Assembly (NCBI RefSeq): GCF_000308515.1
Contig: NZ_BAFV01000113.1
Coordinates: forward strand, 1-41,196
Direction: 5' to 3'
Length of the DNA: 41,196 bases
From: Nocardia carnea NBRC 14403
Lineage (GTDB): Bacteria; Actinomycetota; Actinomycetes; Mycobacteriales; Mycobacteriaceae
A program made the translations under genes and the position numbers. Each line of letters begins with the position of its first letter. The stretch's first letter is position 1. Positions 15,299-22,943 of this stretch are shown here, in pieces. Under the pieces are notes generated by a model that was not told the DNA's origin, ran no database searches, and saw nothing but the letters and a program-made list of their open reading frames with translations.

Positions 15299-16234
15299 TC
15301 AGACCGCGGCTGCGGTGGTATCGAGAACAGCGGCGGCGAAGCGGGCCGCGGACCGGTAGGCGAGCCGCGATTCCGGAATCAGAACGGGCAGTACCTGGAA
15401 GGCATGGATCTGGTCGGGCCACACCTGTAATTCGCAGACCGCGCCGGCGGCGGTCCACCGCTGGGCAAGGGCGAGAGCGTCACCGCCGAAGAATTCGGTA
15501 TCGCCGGCGTGGATGAGCGCCGGTGGTAGCGGTTTACCGCGGGCGGGCAGCAACTCGTAGGGGTCGGGGGTGAAATGGGTGACCGCGCGCCGCGAGAGAC
15601 CGGCCGACAGCAGGCCACACGCCCGCGCACCCTCGTAACCGGTGGCCACACCGAGGCTCAGATCCGCCATGGGCGAGAACAACACGACCCCGGCGGGTGC
15701 GGGCAGACCGGCGCGGGCCCGGGTGATGACGAAATCGGCGGCGAGGAATCCACCTGCGGAATCTCCCGCGACGACGATCCGCCCGGGCGCGTATCCCTGG
15801 CCCGCCAGCCACCGGAACGCGTGGTCGATATCCTGCGGCGCAGCCGGATGCGGATGTTCGGGCGCCAGACGGTAGCCGAGGGTGAACACCGGCAGCCGGG
15901 TCGCGGTGGACAGTCGCGAGGCCACTCCGCGATACCCGGACGCGGATCCGGCGACGAACCCGCCACCGTGCACATACAGCACGACCGCATCGGTCCGGCC
16001 GGCCCGCGGCCCGCGCACCCATTCCCCGGTGACCCGGCCGTCGCGAACCCGCTCGACCGTGGTGCCGGCCAAGGCCGGCGCCACCGCGCGCAACGCCTGG
16101 TCGATCAGTGTCCGCGCGAGCGGGAGGGTGCAGGCGTTCACCGGTGCGGCCGCGGCGAGCCGGCGCGCGGTCAGCGCCGACACCTGCCGGACGGTGCGGG
16201 CTTGCCACGAACCACGGACCGGCGATGCGGTCAT
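15299..16234 (-). CDS. HSL-family alpha/beta-hydrolase (esterase)
   Basis: A 311-residue esterase/lipase of the hormone-sensitive-lipase family: oxyanion-hole motif HGGGF at 89-93, nucleophile elbow GDSAGG at 157-162 (Ser159), acid in IHAGDTEFF (about Asp245), and His277 in DQIHAF, so the triad is complete. ATG 16234 overlaps the SDR stop by 4 bp. It resembles LipR-like esterases that accompany Baeyer-Villiger enzymes: the monooxygenase makes an ester or lactone and the esterase opens it. No signal peptide, so it should be cytosolic. Confidence 0.9.
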   Translation of the reverse strand: MTASPVRGSWQARTVRQVSALTARRLAAAAPVNACTLPLARTLIDQALRAVAPALAGTTVERVRDGRVTGEWVRGPRAGRTDAVVLYVHGGGFVAGSASGYRGVASRLSTATRLPVFTLGYRLAPEHPHPAAPQDIDHAFRWLAGQGYAPGRIVVAGDSAGGFLAADFVITRARAGLPAPAGVVLFSPMADLSLGVATGYEGARACGLLSAGLSRRAVTHFTPDPYELLPARGKPLPPALIHAGDTEFFGGDALALAQRWTAAGAVCELQVWPDQIHAFQVLPVLIPESRLAYRSAARFAAAVLDTTAAAV

Positions 16235-17106
16235 CGCCGTTTCTCGATCGCGCGCACGATGTCTTGTACCGACGAATCGGCGGCCAGCCGGCTGTCGAGA
16301 ACGGTGTTGATCACCCCGCGCAGCAGCGCGTAGGGCTGCCATCCGCTGGGCGCGATGGTGCGCGGCGCGCGGCGCGAGATCCCGTCGGCGATGGTGCGCG
16401 CGGCCTGTTCGGCGGTGATCCGCACGCTCAGCGGCCACGGCAGCAGATCGTTGATCCGGCGGCCGAGATCGTCGGCGTCGAGCATGGCGTGGGTCATCGG
16501 TGTTTCCACGAGACCGAAATAGGCGATTCCGGCGGTGGCGCCGGAGGCAGCCAGTTCGACCCGCAGCGCCCGGCCGAGCTGTTCGACCGCGGCCTTGCTG
16601 ATCATGTACGGCGAACCACCCATACCCGGGGCGAACGCGGCACACGACGACACCACCACCACATGCCCGCCACTACGGACGATCTCGTCGAGCGCCGGAT
16701 GCACGGTGTTGAACACTCCGGTGAGGTTGATGTTCAGCACCCGGTCGAAATCACCGGGTTCCATGGTGCGCAGGGTCGCCGGTACCGGGGTGACACCGGC
16801 GTTGGCGACGACGATATCGAGCCGGCCGAACTTGTCGGTCACCTCGCCGATCACCTGTTCCATCCGGTCCCGGTCGGTGACATCGGCGCCGATACCGTGG
16901 GCCCGCGCCCCCAGCTCGGCGGCGGCGCGCGCCGCGGCAGCCTCGTCGATATCGACCGCCACGATCACGGCACCACGTCGGTGCAGGATCCCCACGAGTT
17001 CGCGGCCGATACCCTGCCCCGCACCCGTGACCAGCACGACTTTGCCCCGGATATCGAATACCGGCCCGGTGAGCCGGTCCAGCGGGGCGGGTAGCGGCGG
17101 CTTCAT
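16231..17106 (-). CDS. Short-chain dehydrogenase/reductase
   Basis: A 291-residue classical SDR. The cofactor motif GAGQGIG lies at 28-34 in VVLVTGAGQGIGREL; Asp52 after the second strand suggests NAD(H) preference. NAGV is at 102-105, catalytic Ser153/Ser154, and YxxxK is Tyr167/Lys171. ATG 17106 overlaps the monooxygenase stop by 4 bp (ATGA). In this operon it most plausibly interconverts an alcohol and the ketone that the monooxygenase oxidises. Confidence 0.92.
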   Translation of the reverse strand: MKPPLPAPLDRLTGPVFDIRGKVVLVTGAGQGIGRELVGILHRRGAVIVAVDIDEAAAARAAAELGARAHGIGADVTDRDRMEQVIGEVTDKFGRLDIVVANAGVTPVPATLRTMEPGDFDRVLNINLTGVFNTVHPALDEIVRSGGHVVVVSSCAAFAPGMGGSPYMISKAAVEQLGRALRVELAASGATAGIAYFGLVETPMTHAMLDADDLGRRINDLLPWPLSVRITAEQAARTIADGISRRAPRTIAPSGWQPYALLRGVINTVLDSRLAADSSVQDIVRAIEKRR

Positions 17107-18581
17107 GAGCTCATCTCGTAGGATTCGGCGTCGAAACGCTGGGTGCGGCGGCGGTATTCGAAACTCCAGCTCGGGTACAGCCCGGCATTGCGGCCGTCGG
17201 CAGTTGTGTAGTAGGTCTGGCAGCCGCCGGTCAGCCATACGGTATCCGCGCTGCGCCGTTCCATTTCCCCGACGAAGGCGTCCTGGGTTTCCCGGCGCAC
17301 CTCCACCCGGCGGGCCCCGCGTGCGCGCAGGGTGCTCAGCGCGTCGACGATATAGGCGATCTGCGATTCCAGCATGAAGATGGCGGACTGGTTACCGGCC
17401 GCACCGAACGGGCCCAGGGTGCAGAAGAAGTTCGGGAATCCGGCCATCGCGGTACCCAGATAAGTCTGCGGTTCCTCGTAGTACAGCTCGGCGATGGAGC
17501 GGCCGTCGCGCCCGGTGATCCGTTCGAACGCAGTCGGGATGGGCGTGAAGCCCGTGCCGTAGATGATCGTATCGACCTCGATCTCGTCGCCGTCGCGGGT
17601 GACGATCGAGCGCGGCCGCACCTCCGCGATACCGTCGGTGACCACCTCCACGTTGTCCTTGTCCAGCGCCGGCAGGTAGGCGTCGGAGAAGATGGCTCGC
17701 TTACAGCCGATGACGTAATCGGGGGTTGCCTTGCGGCGCAGCCGCGGATCCCGGATCTGGCGCAGCAATTGGAGGCGGCCGAGCATCTCGAAGGGGTGCC
17801 GGAACCGGTTGTCGACGAAGCCGACCAGGCCGAAACTTTCGATCAGGCCGTACCACGTGCCGCGAACGGCCTTCTGCGCCAGCGGAAGACGCCGCAGCAG
17901 ACTCCGTTCCACGCCCAGGGTGGGCCGATCCATCCGCGGCACGATCCACGGCGCCGACCGCTGGAACACCGTCAGTGCGGCCACCTGCGGCTGAATCTCC
18001 GGAATGAACTGCACCGCGGACGCCCCGGTACCGATCACCGCGACCCGCTCGCTGGTCAGATCGTGGTCGTGGTCCCAGTGCAGGGAATGGAACGCGGTAC
18101 CGGTGAAACTGTCCAGGCCCGGCAGATCGGGGTACTTCGCTTCCGCGAAGATACCGGCTGCCGACAGGAAGTAGTCCGCGGTGAGCGAGCCGCGGGAGGT
18201 GTCGATCCGCCAGACGGCGTCCGCCTCGTCCCAGCGTGCGCCGGTCAGTTCGGTGTTCAACCGGATAGTGCGCACCACATCGTGTTCGGTGGCGACGCGG
18301 CGCAGGTAATCGAGGATTTCCGGTTGCCGCCCGTAGGTTCGCGACCAGTCGGGGTTCGGGGCGAAGGAATAGCTGTACAGCTGGGACGGCACATCGCAGG
18401 CGCAGCCCGGATAGGTGTTGGCCTGCCAGGTACCGCCCAGATCGGCGGCGCGTTCGAGCACCACCACATCGTCGAAACCGGCCTGCCGCAGGGCGATCGC
18501 CAAACCGATACCGCCGAAACCGGCCCCGAGGACGACGATGCCGTGATGTTCGGCTACCGCGCCGGGCTCCACCGCGCTCAT
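17103..18581 (-). CDS. Flavin-binding Baeyer-Villiger-type monooxygenase
   Basis: A 492-residue class B flavoprotein monooxygenase. FAD Rossmann motif GAGFGG is at 19-24, the type I BVMO fingerprint FTGTAFHSLHWD at 159-170 matches FxGxxxHxxxW(P/D), and the NADPH motif GTGASA is at 184-189. GGTWQANTYPGCACDVPSQLYSY follows the usual order. It would insert oxygen next to a ketone using NADPH and O2. ATG 18581 overlaps the SRPBCC stop by 4 bp. Gene company (esterase, SDR, FadD) recalls the mymA operon of M. tuberculosis, but gene order and the first three genes differ. Confidence 0.92.
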   Translation of the reverse strand: MSAVEPGAVAEHHGIVVLGAGFGGIGLAIALRQAGFDDVVVLERAADLGGTWQANTYPGCACDVPSQLYSYSFAPNPDWSRTYGRQPEILDYLRRVATEHDVVRTIRLNTELTGARWDEADAVWRIDTSRGSLTADYFLSAAGIFAEAKYPDLPGLDSFTGTAFHSLHWDHDHDLTSERVAVIGTGASAVQFIPEIQPQVAALTVFQRSAPWIVPRMDRPTLGVERSLLRRLPLAQKAVRGTWYGLIESFGLVGFVDNRFRHPFEMLGRLQLLRQIRDPRLRRKATPDYVIGCKRAIFSDAYLPALDKDNVEVVTDGIAEVRPRSIVTRDGDEIEVDTIIYGTGFTPIPTAFERITGRDGRSIAELYYEEPQTYLGTAMAGFPNFFCTLGPFGAAGNQSAIFMLESQIAYIVDALSTLRARGARRVEVRRETQDAFVGEMERRSADTVWLTGGCQTYYTTADGRNAGLYPSWSFEYRRRTQRFDAESYEMSS

Positions 18582-19087
18582 CGCCGTGCCCCCACCGCGT
18601 CGCGCCGGACCCGGCCGGTGATGCCTTCGGCGATGGATTTGGTGACCAGTCGGTTCACCGGGCTCGCTGCGGCCAGTAGGGGCCGCAGGAGCGGATTGCC
18701 TTCGAGGGCGAACGTCCAGACCAGCCGGGTCGCGGTACCCAGTGACAGTAGGGTGAGGTCCTCGGCGAAACGGTGCAGGCCCGGTACGGACGCGGAATCG
18801 ACGGTGAAGGTCATCCGGGTGTTCTCCTCCCAGCGGTAGAAACGCTCGTCGAGACGGAGTGCGCCGCCGAGGGTGACCTGCCGGGTGGTGCCGGCGCCGA
18901 ACGGGCGCGGCGAGGTCCAGCGAGCGGCCGTGATCACCGGCGACCACGACACCAGGGCGTCGTCGGCGGTGAGGGTTTCCCAGACCTGTTCCCGCGAGGC
19001 CGGGATATCGACGATATGGGTGTACCGCCGGGCCGTGGTGTTCAAGAAGGTGTCATCCGCCGGTTCGAGCGGGAATCCGGTACGCAT
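18578..19087 (-). CDS. SRPBCC (START/polyketide cyclase-like) protein
   Basis: A 169-residue protein with the SRPBCC pattern: an opening strand HIVDIPASREQVWETLTADDALVSWSPVI, a series of beta strands, and a long C-terminal helix. Such proteins bind hydrophobic ligands in a deep cavity; some are cyclases, others carriers. ATG 19087 is 21 bp downstream of the reductase gene, and the stop overlaps the monooxygenase start. It may deliver or bind the operon's substrate. Specific activity cannot be deduced. Confidence 0.75.
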   Translation of the reverse strand: MRTGFPLEPADDTFLNTTARRYTHIVDIPASREQVWETLTADDALVSWSPVITAARWTSPRPFGAGTTRQVTLGGALRLDERFYRWEENTRMTFTVDSASVPGLHRFAEDLTLLSLGTATRLVWTFALEGNPLLRPLLAAASPVNRLVTKSIAEGITGRVRRDAVGARR

Positions 19088-19108
19088 TGTGCTGGTGGGC
19101 CTTTCGCT

Positions 19109-20140
19109 TCAGAGATCGAGAACCAACGGCCCGCCCGCGGACCGGGAGACACACGGAAGCATGTGGCCGGGGCGTTCGGTGTCGGTGAGGGTGCGGTCGC
19201 GGTGGTCGATATCGCCCGCGAGGACCTTGGTCTTGCAGGTACCGCAGAAACCCTGGCGGCAGGAGAAAACGGCGTCGGGGTTTATCCGGCGGATCGCATC
19301 GAGCGCGGATTCCGCGGCCCCCACCCGCACCTGCTTACCGGAGGCGGCGAGGGTGAGATCGAATTCCCGGCCGTCGACGATCAGTGGCGCCGAGAATCGT
19401 TCGGTGTGCAGCGAGCCGGCCGGGTTCAGCGTGAAGAAGCTGCGCTGGGCGGCGTCGAGAACCGCCGGCGGGCCGCAGACGTACACCGCGGCCCCCGGTG
19501 GCGCGTCCGCCAGGATCGCCGGGATATCGGGGGTGCCGAATTCGTCGTCGGGCCGGATATCGGTGCCGGTGGGGAGTTCGCCGAGGAACGGCATGGTGTC
19601 GCGGGAACGACCCAGATACACCAGCCGCCCGCGGTCGCCGGCCGCATGCACCATGGGCAGGATCGGGGTGATACCGATACCGGCGGCGACGAACAGGTAG
19701 GCGGGGGCGGTCTCCACAAAGGTGAACGCATTACGAGGACCGCGGATCCGTAGTGCCTCACCGCGGGTGAGGGTGTGCACCTCCCTCGAACCGCCGTCAC
19801 CATCGGACAACCGGCGCACGGCAATGCGATAGCGCGAAAGATCCCGCGGATCACCGCACAGGGAGTACTGGCGTTGCCGCCCGGAGGGCAGGAAGACATC
19901 CAGATGCGAACCGGGACGCCAGACGGGGAGCTGCTGCCCGTCCGGACGCCGCAGGGTCAGCGAAACCACATCCGATGCCTCGGCGTGTACCGCTTCCACG
20001 GTGACGTCGATATCGAACCCGCTGCGCCGCAGCGGTTTCGGCGGAGAAAACGCGGGTGTGGTGAACACCTTCTTGTAGAGGTCCATGGCAACGCCGAGTA
20101 TCTGCAGGCTCCGCGACGGCGCCGGTCCGGTGGTGTTCAT
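19109..20140 (-). CDS. Flavin reductase with C-terminal 2Fe-2S ferredoxin domain
   Basis: A 343-residue oxygenase reductase. Residues about 42-145 form the flavin-binding barrel (RQRQYSLCGDP), about 146-245 the NAD(P)-binding domain (AAGIGITPILPM; VCGPP at 221-225), and about 255-343 a plant-type ferredoxin with Cys294, Cys299, Cys302 and Cys330 (CRQGFCGTC then C). This is the phthalate dioxygenase reductase/VanB arrangement. It passes electrons from NAD(P)H to an oxygenase. ATG 20140 overlaps the stop of the ferritin-like gene by 4 bp, which suggests that protein is its redox partner. Confidence 0.9.
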   Translation of the reverse strand: MNTTGPAPSRSLQILGVAMDLYKKVFTTPAFSPPKPLRRSGFDIDVTVEAVHAEASDVVSLTLRRPDGQQLPVWRPGSHLDVFLPSGRQRQYSLCGDPRDLSRYRIAVRRLSDGDGGSREVHTLTRGEALRIRGPRNAFTFVETAPAYLFVAAGIGITPILPMVHAAGDRGRLVYLGRSRDTMPFLGELPTGTDIRPDDEFGTPDIPAILADAPPGAAVYVCGPPAVLDAAQRSFFTLNPAGSLHTERFSAPLIVDGREFDLTLAASGKQVRVGAAESALDAIRRINPDAVFSCRQGFCGTCKTKVLAGDIDHRDRTLTDTERPGHMLPCVSRSAGGPLVLDL

Positions 20141-21018
20141 CCGCGGGCCGCGGGGGAGTGCGCCAGATAGCGCAGGGCGTTGTCCATCGAACCCAGTTGC
20201 GAGGGGTGGAACCCCGGCCGCAGATAGCGCGGCATCTCGGTGAAGAACGTGGTGAAACTGGGAATCACACCGCGCACCGTCGCGCTGAGGAACTGCTGCC
20301 CCCAGAAGCGTCCCTTCGCCGGGCTCGGATCCTTGCGGTAGAGGTAGGCGGTGGACACCACGAACAACGGCAACAGCAGCCCACTGGCCAGCAGTCCGGT
20401 GCGGACCCGGCGCGCATAGCCGCCGTCGACGTGCATATAGGCGTCGAACACCACGCTGCGGTGCTCGACCTCCTCGGCACCGTGCCAGCGCACCAGGTCC
20501 AGCATGGTCGGGTCCATCCCGAGTTCCTCGAGCACCTTCGATTCGAGAAGCCATTCACCGATCACCGCGGTGAAATGCTCCATCCCGGCGAACAGGCCCA
20601 TCCGCTCCTTGAGCCACTCCTGTTCGGCGCGGCCGGTGAGCCCGTGGTCGCCGAGTACTCGATCGACCAGCCAGGCGACCTTGGTGACATAGGATTCGAC
20701 ATCCAGCCCGATCGACTGCAGATGGCGACGTGCGCCCTCGTGGCTGCCCGCATGCATCGACTCCTGGCCGATGAACCCGGTGACCTCCTCCCGGAGCCGT
20801 TCGTCGTCGATATGGGGCAGTGCCTCGGCCAGGCAGGCCGCCATGGCGCGTTCGCCCTCGGGGAGGACCAGGTGCATCACATTGGTGACATGGGTCGCCA
20901 GCACTTCGCCGGGGATGTAGTGCATCGGGACGCCGGAGAAGTCGAAGTGCACGTCCCGCGCGTGGATCGCGTGGGCTTCCTCGCGATAGGTGCGCGGCGG
21001 TGCGCTGTCATCAGCCAT
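20137..21018 (-). CDS. PF10118-type 'metal-dependent hydrolase', ferritin-like putative diiron protein
   Basis: A 293-residue mostly helical protein of the family annotated as predicted metal-dependent hydrolase (COG3687). Candidate metal ligands form two ExxH motifs, E86-x-x-H89 in GQESMH and E183-x-x-H186 in EEVEH, plus Glu54 and Glu147; together they resemble the ligand set of ferritin-like diiron proteins. One hydrophobic segment (about 208-227) could touch the membrane. ATG 21018 is preferred to TTG 21033; no Shine-Dalgarno sequence is evident, but TACGGT lies 6 nt upstream. First gene of the seven-gene operon and coupled to an oxygenase-type reductase, so an oxygenase role is more likely than hydrolysis. 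That is inference. Confidence 0.72.
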   Translation of the reverse strand: MADDSAPPRTYREEAHAIHARDVHFDFSGVPMHYIPGEVLATHVTNVMHLVLPEGERAMAACLAEALPHIDDERLREEVTGFIGQESMHAGSHEGARRHLQSIGLDVESYVTKVAWLVDRVLGDHGLTGRAEQEWLKERMGLFAGMEHFTAVIGEWLLESKVLEELGMDPTMLDLVRWHGAEEVEHRSVVFDAYMHVDGGYARRVRTGLLASGLLLPLFVVSTAYLYRKDPSPAKGRFWGQQFLSATVRGVIPSFTTFFTEMPRYLRPGFHPSQLGSMDNALRYLAHSPAARG

Positions 21019-21024
21019 GCCTGA

Positions 21025-21030
21025 ACCGTA
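21025..21030 (-). promoter_or_regulatory. Possible -10 box of the seven-gene operon
   Basis: On the minus strand TACGGT precedes ATG 21018 by 6 nt with no Shine-Dalgarno between, as for a leaderless mRNA. The dyad at 21039-21057 would then cover the -35 region. Confidence 0.35.
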
Positions 21031-21038
21031 CAATGCAA

Positions 21039-21057
21039 CATATTGCCTTGCAATGTG
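21039..21057. promoter_or_regulatory. Candidate TetR operator
   Basis: CATATTGC (21039-21046), CTT, GCAATGTG (21050-21057) is an inverted repeat matching at 7 of 8 arm positions, located between the divergent operon and its TetR gene. Assignment to that regulator is positional. Confidence 0.6.
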
Positions 21058-21103
21058 GTCGCAACAAAATCTTCCGGATTGTTGCCGACCGGGTGCGCAC
21101 TGC

Positions 21104-21109
21104 TAGCGT
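21104..21109 (+). promoter_or_regulatory. Possible -10 box of tetR (21117)
   Basis: TAGCGT lies exactly 7 nt before GTG 21117, and no ribosome binding site is present. Confidence 0.4.
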
Positions 21110-21116
21110 GTCCCGC

Positions 21117-21740
21117 GTGCCCGCTACCGCCCCCACCTCGAAAGACCCCCTTCCGGACGACCTCGAAGAACGTATCCTCGACGCGGCGCGACGGCAGTTC
21201 GAACGACTCGGCGTGAAGAAGACAACGATCGGAGATATCGCTCGGGAGGCGGCTGTCGACCGCGGGACGGTCTACCGGCGTATCGGCTCACGCGACGAAC
21301 TGGTGCGTGCGGTCACCGCACGCGAGGTCCGCGTTCTACTCGACGAACTACACGGGATTGCCGCGCGGCACGCGACGGTCGACGCCGTCGTCGCCGACCT
21401 CTTCGTCACCGTGATCAACCGGTGGCGCGGCCACCCCATGGTCAACCGGGTACTCGCGGTGGAACCCGGCCGGTTACTGCCACAGCTCACCATCGAGGGC
21501 GGGGCGTTCTTCACGATGGCGATCAGCACGGCCACCACCGTGGTGGGTGATGCGATGCGCCGGCTACGGCTCCCGGATATCCCCGATCTCGCGACCCGGA
21601 TCGAGATCGCCGCCCGGATCGTGCACTCGCTCATTCTGCAGCCGATCGGTGCGGTCGATCTCGAATCCCCGGACCGGCTCACGGAATTCGCCCACCGGCA
21701 TATCGTGCCGCTGATCACCGGCGGGCATCCCGCCCACTGA
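21117..21740 (+). CDS. TetR-family regulator
   Basis: A 207-residue TetR protein. The N-terminal HTH spans about 18-62: ILDAARRQFERLGVKKTTIGD then IAREAAVDRGTVYRRIGSRDEL. The rest is helical ligand-binding domain. GTG 21117 is preferred; GTG 21108 is in frame and upstream frames lack family residues. Divergent from the diiron/BVMO operon and separated by the candidate operator at 21039-21057, so it is the likely repressor of that operon. It ends before a strong hairpin. Confidence 0.92.
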   Translation: MPATAPTSKDPLPDDLEERILDAARRQFERLGVKKTTIGDIAREAAVDRGTVYRRIGSRDELVRAVTAREVRVLLDELHGIAARHATVDAVVADLFVTVINRWRGHPMVNRVLAVEPGRLLPQLTIEGGAFFTMAISTATTVVGDAMRRLRLPDIPDLATRIEIAARIVHSLILQPIGAVDLESPDRLTEFAHRHIVPLITGGHPAH

Positions 21741-21775
21741 GGGGCTCGGGCGGTACCGCGCACGACACCATGACA

Positions 21776-21813
21776 CGAGTGTGCGCCGGCCGAATCCGGC
21801 CGGCGCACACTCG
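21776..21813. terminator. 17-bp stem bidirectional terminator
   Basis: A perfect inverted repeat (21776-21792 with 21797-21813) and loop AATC lies between the convergent tetR and the HTH/coiled-coil gene. No T-tract, but the stem is exceptionally stable. Confidence 0.85.
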
Positions 21814-21854
21814 GATACTGCGATACCGGCCGCGTGTGACGCGGCCGGAATGGT

Positions 21855-22481
21855 TCAGCGGCTTGCGTAGACGACGAGAAGATCGCGCATGGCACGGATT
21901 TCGCGATTTGCCTCGCTCAATGCGGTACGCAAACGGAGATTCTCGTCGAGAAGGTCGTCGAGATCGCCCGTGGTCTCCGCGGTCCGGTCGGCGGTGCGGA
22001 TATGCACGAGTTCGGCGCCGGCCGCCGTCGCGGATTCCGTCAGCGGCTCGGCTTGGGTATCGGCCGCGCCGATGGCCTCGGCCGCCGGAACCGCGGTGCT
22101 CTCGGTCACCGGAATCTCGGACTGTTCGACGGGTGTTTCCGTCTCCGTATTCTGTTCGGATTCCGGAGCTTTCGGCTCGGATTCCGGCACCGGAGTCGCG
22201 GCGGCGGGCGCCGGTTTCCGGGTCGCGGCCCGGCGGCGGCGTTTCTTCGGTGCAGCCGGTGCGGCCTCCTCTGCAGCCGGTGCGGCCTCCTCCTGGGTGG
22301 GCTCGGCTTCGGGAAGCCCCGCTGCCTTGAGCCAATTGGCGAGTGTGTTCGCCGCGGGCTGGCCACCTTCACGTTCGGAAACCGAAGTGCACGCGGCATT
22401 GACCGTTTTGCCTTGGGCGATAAGTTTTTTCACCCGATTGACGAGTTTGGTCTGTTCCCTTTTCGAGTAGCGCACTGCCAT
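21855..22481 (-). CDS. HTH / basic low-complexity / coiled-coil protein, unknown function
   Basis: A 208-residue protein with a three-part build. Residues 1-56 look like a transposase-OrfA-type helix-turn-helix (KLVNRVKKLIAQGKTVNAAC, later NTLANWLKAAGLP). Residues 60-170 are low-complexity Ala/Pro/Glu-rich with a basic patch KKRRRR at 79-84 and a 7-residue duplication EEAAPAA. Residues 173-203 (DLDDLLDENLRLRTALSEAN) form a heptad-type coiled coil. AGGAGGT 5 nt before ATG 22481 is a strong ribosome binding site. Probably binds DNA and oligomerises. No transposase catalytic orfB follows, so it is not part of an intact IS. It could be a domesticated transposase fragment or a nucleoid-type protein; I do not recognise a named family. 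Confidence 0.7.
   Translation of the reverse strand: MAVRYSKREQTKLVNRVKKLIAQGKTVNAACTSVSEREGGQPAANTLANWLKAAGLPEAEPTQEEAAPAAEEAAPAAPKKRRRRAATRKPAPAAATPVPESEPKAPESEQNTETETPVEQSEIPVTESTAVPAAEAIGAADTQAEPLTESATAAGAELVHIRTADRTAETTGDLDDLLDENLRLRTALSEANREIRAMRDLLVVYASR
22251..22292 (-). repeat. Perfect 21-bp tandem duplication
   Basis: Bases 22251-22271 are repeated exactly at 22272-22292, giving the doubled EEAAPAA heptapeptide in the gene above. Confidence 0.9.
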
Positions 22482-22943
22482 CCTCTACCTCCTGCACTCC
22501 GAGCGCTTGCTGCGAGAATTGAACCATTGTGCAGCCGTTCTCGTTCAGGCGGGGGCAATAGATTTCCGCAGAAGGGGTGTGCTGTCATTCGGCCGGCGCC
22601 CGCCGAGGACCTTTTCCGGCAATGATTTACGAAGGCAATCCGGCCACGACGGTCGCGCCGGCGGATTGGCCGGAGCCGGTGAATTCACTGTGGGTTCGTG
22701 AGGGAAACTTTGCGCCCGGCGCATACTCGGCCGAGTCGAGCGTCGGCCCTCAGCCGGTCGTCGAGGCGAAGATATTCCGCTACGCTGACGTGCCCGGTTT
22801 CCGTGGTCCCGGCGGCGATCGGGATCCGGCCGATCCACGTCTCGTCTTGGCAACAGACATTCACCCCATCCGGCCCCGGCTGTTAGTTTGGGGCTGCTTT
22901 CCGTCGATTTCCGGCACCACGAGCGTGCAGAGGAGGCAGGTGG
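22482..22943. other. Intergenic region upstream of the zwf-like gene
   Basis: It separates two divergent genes and should hold both promoters. Two adjacent dyads are visible: TGCGCC-C-GGCGCA at 22711-22723 and ACTCGGCCGAGT at 22725-22736. No clear -10/-35 pair was found. Two overlapping frames (22545-22949 minus, 22577-23002 plus) lack family features and ribosome binding sites. Confidence 0.5.

Noticed and set aside
21855..22481. Intact insertion sequence
   Set aside because: No orfB with DDE residues, no terminal inverted repeats and no target duplication were seen around the HTH gene.
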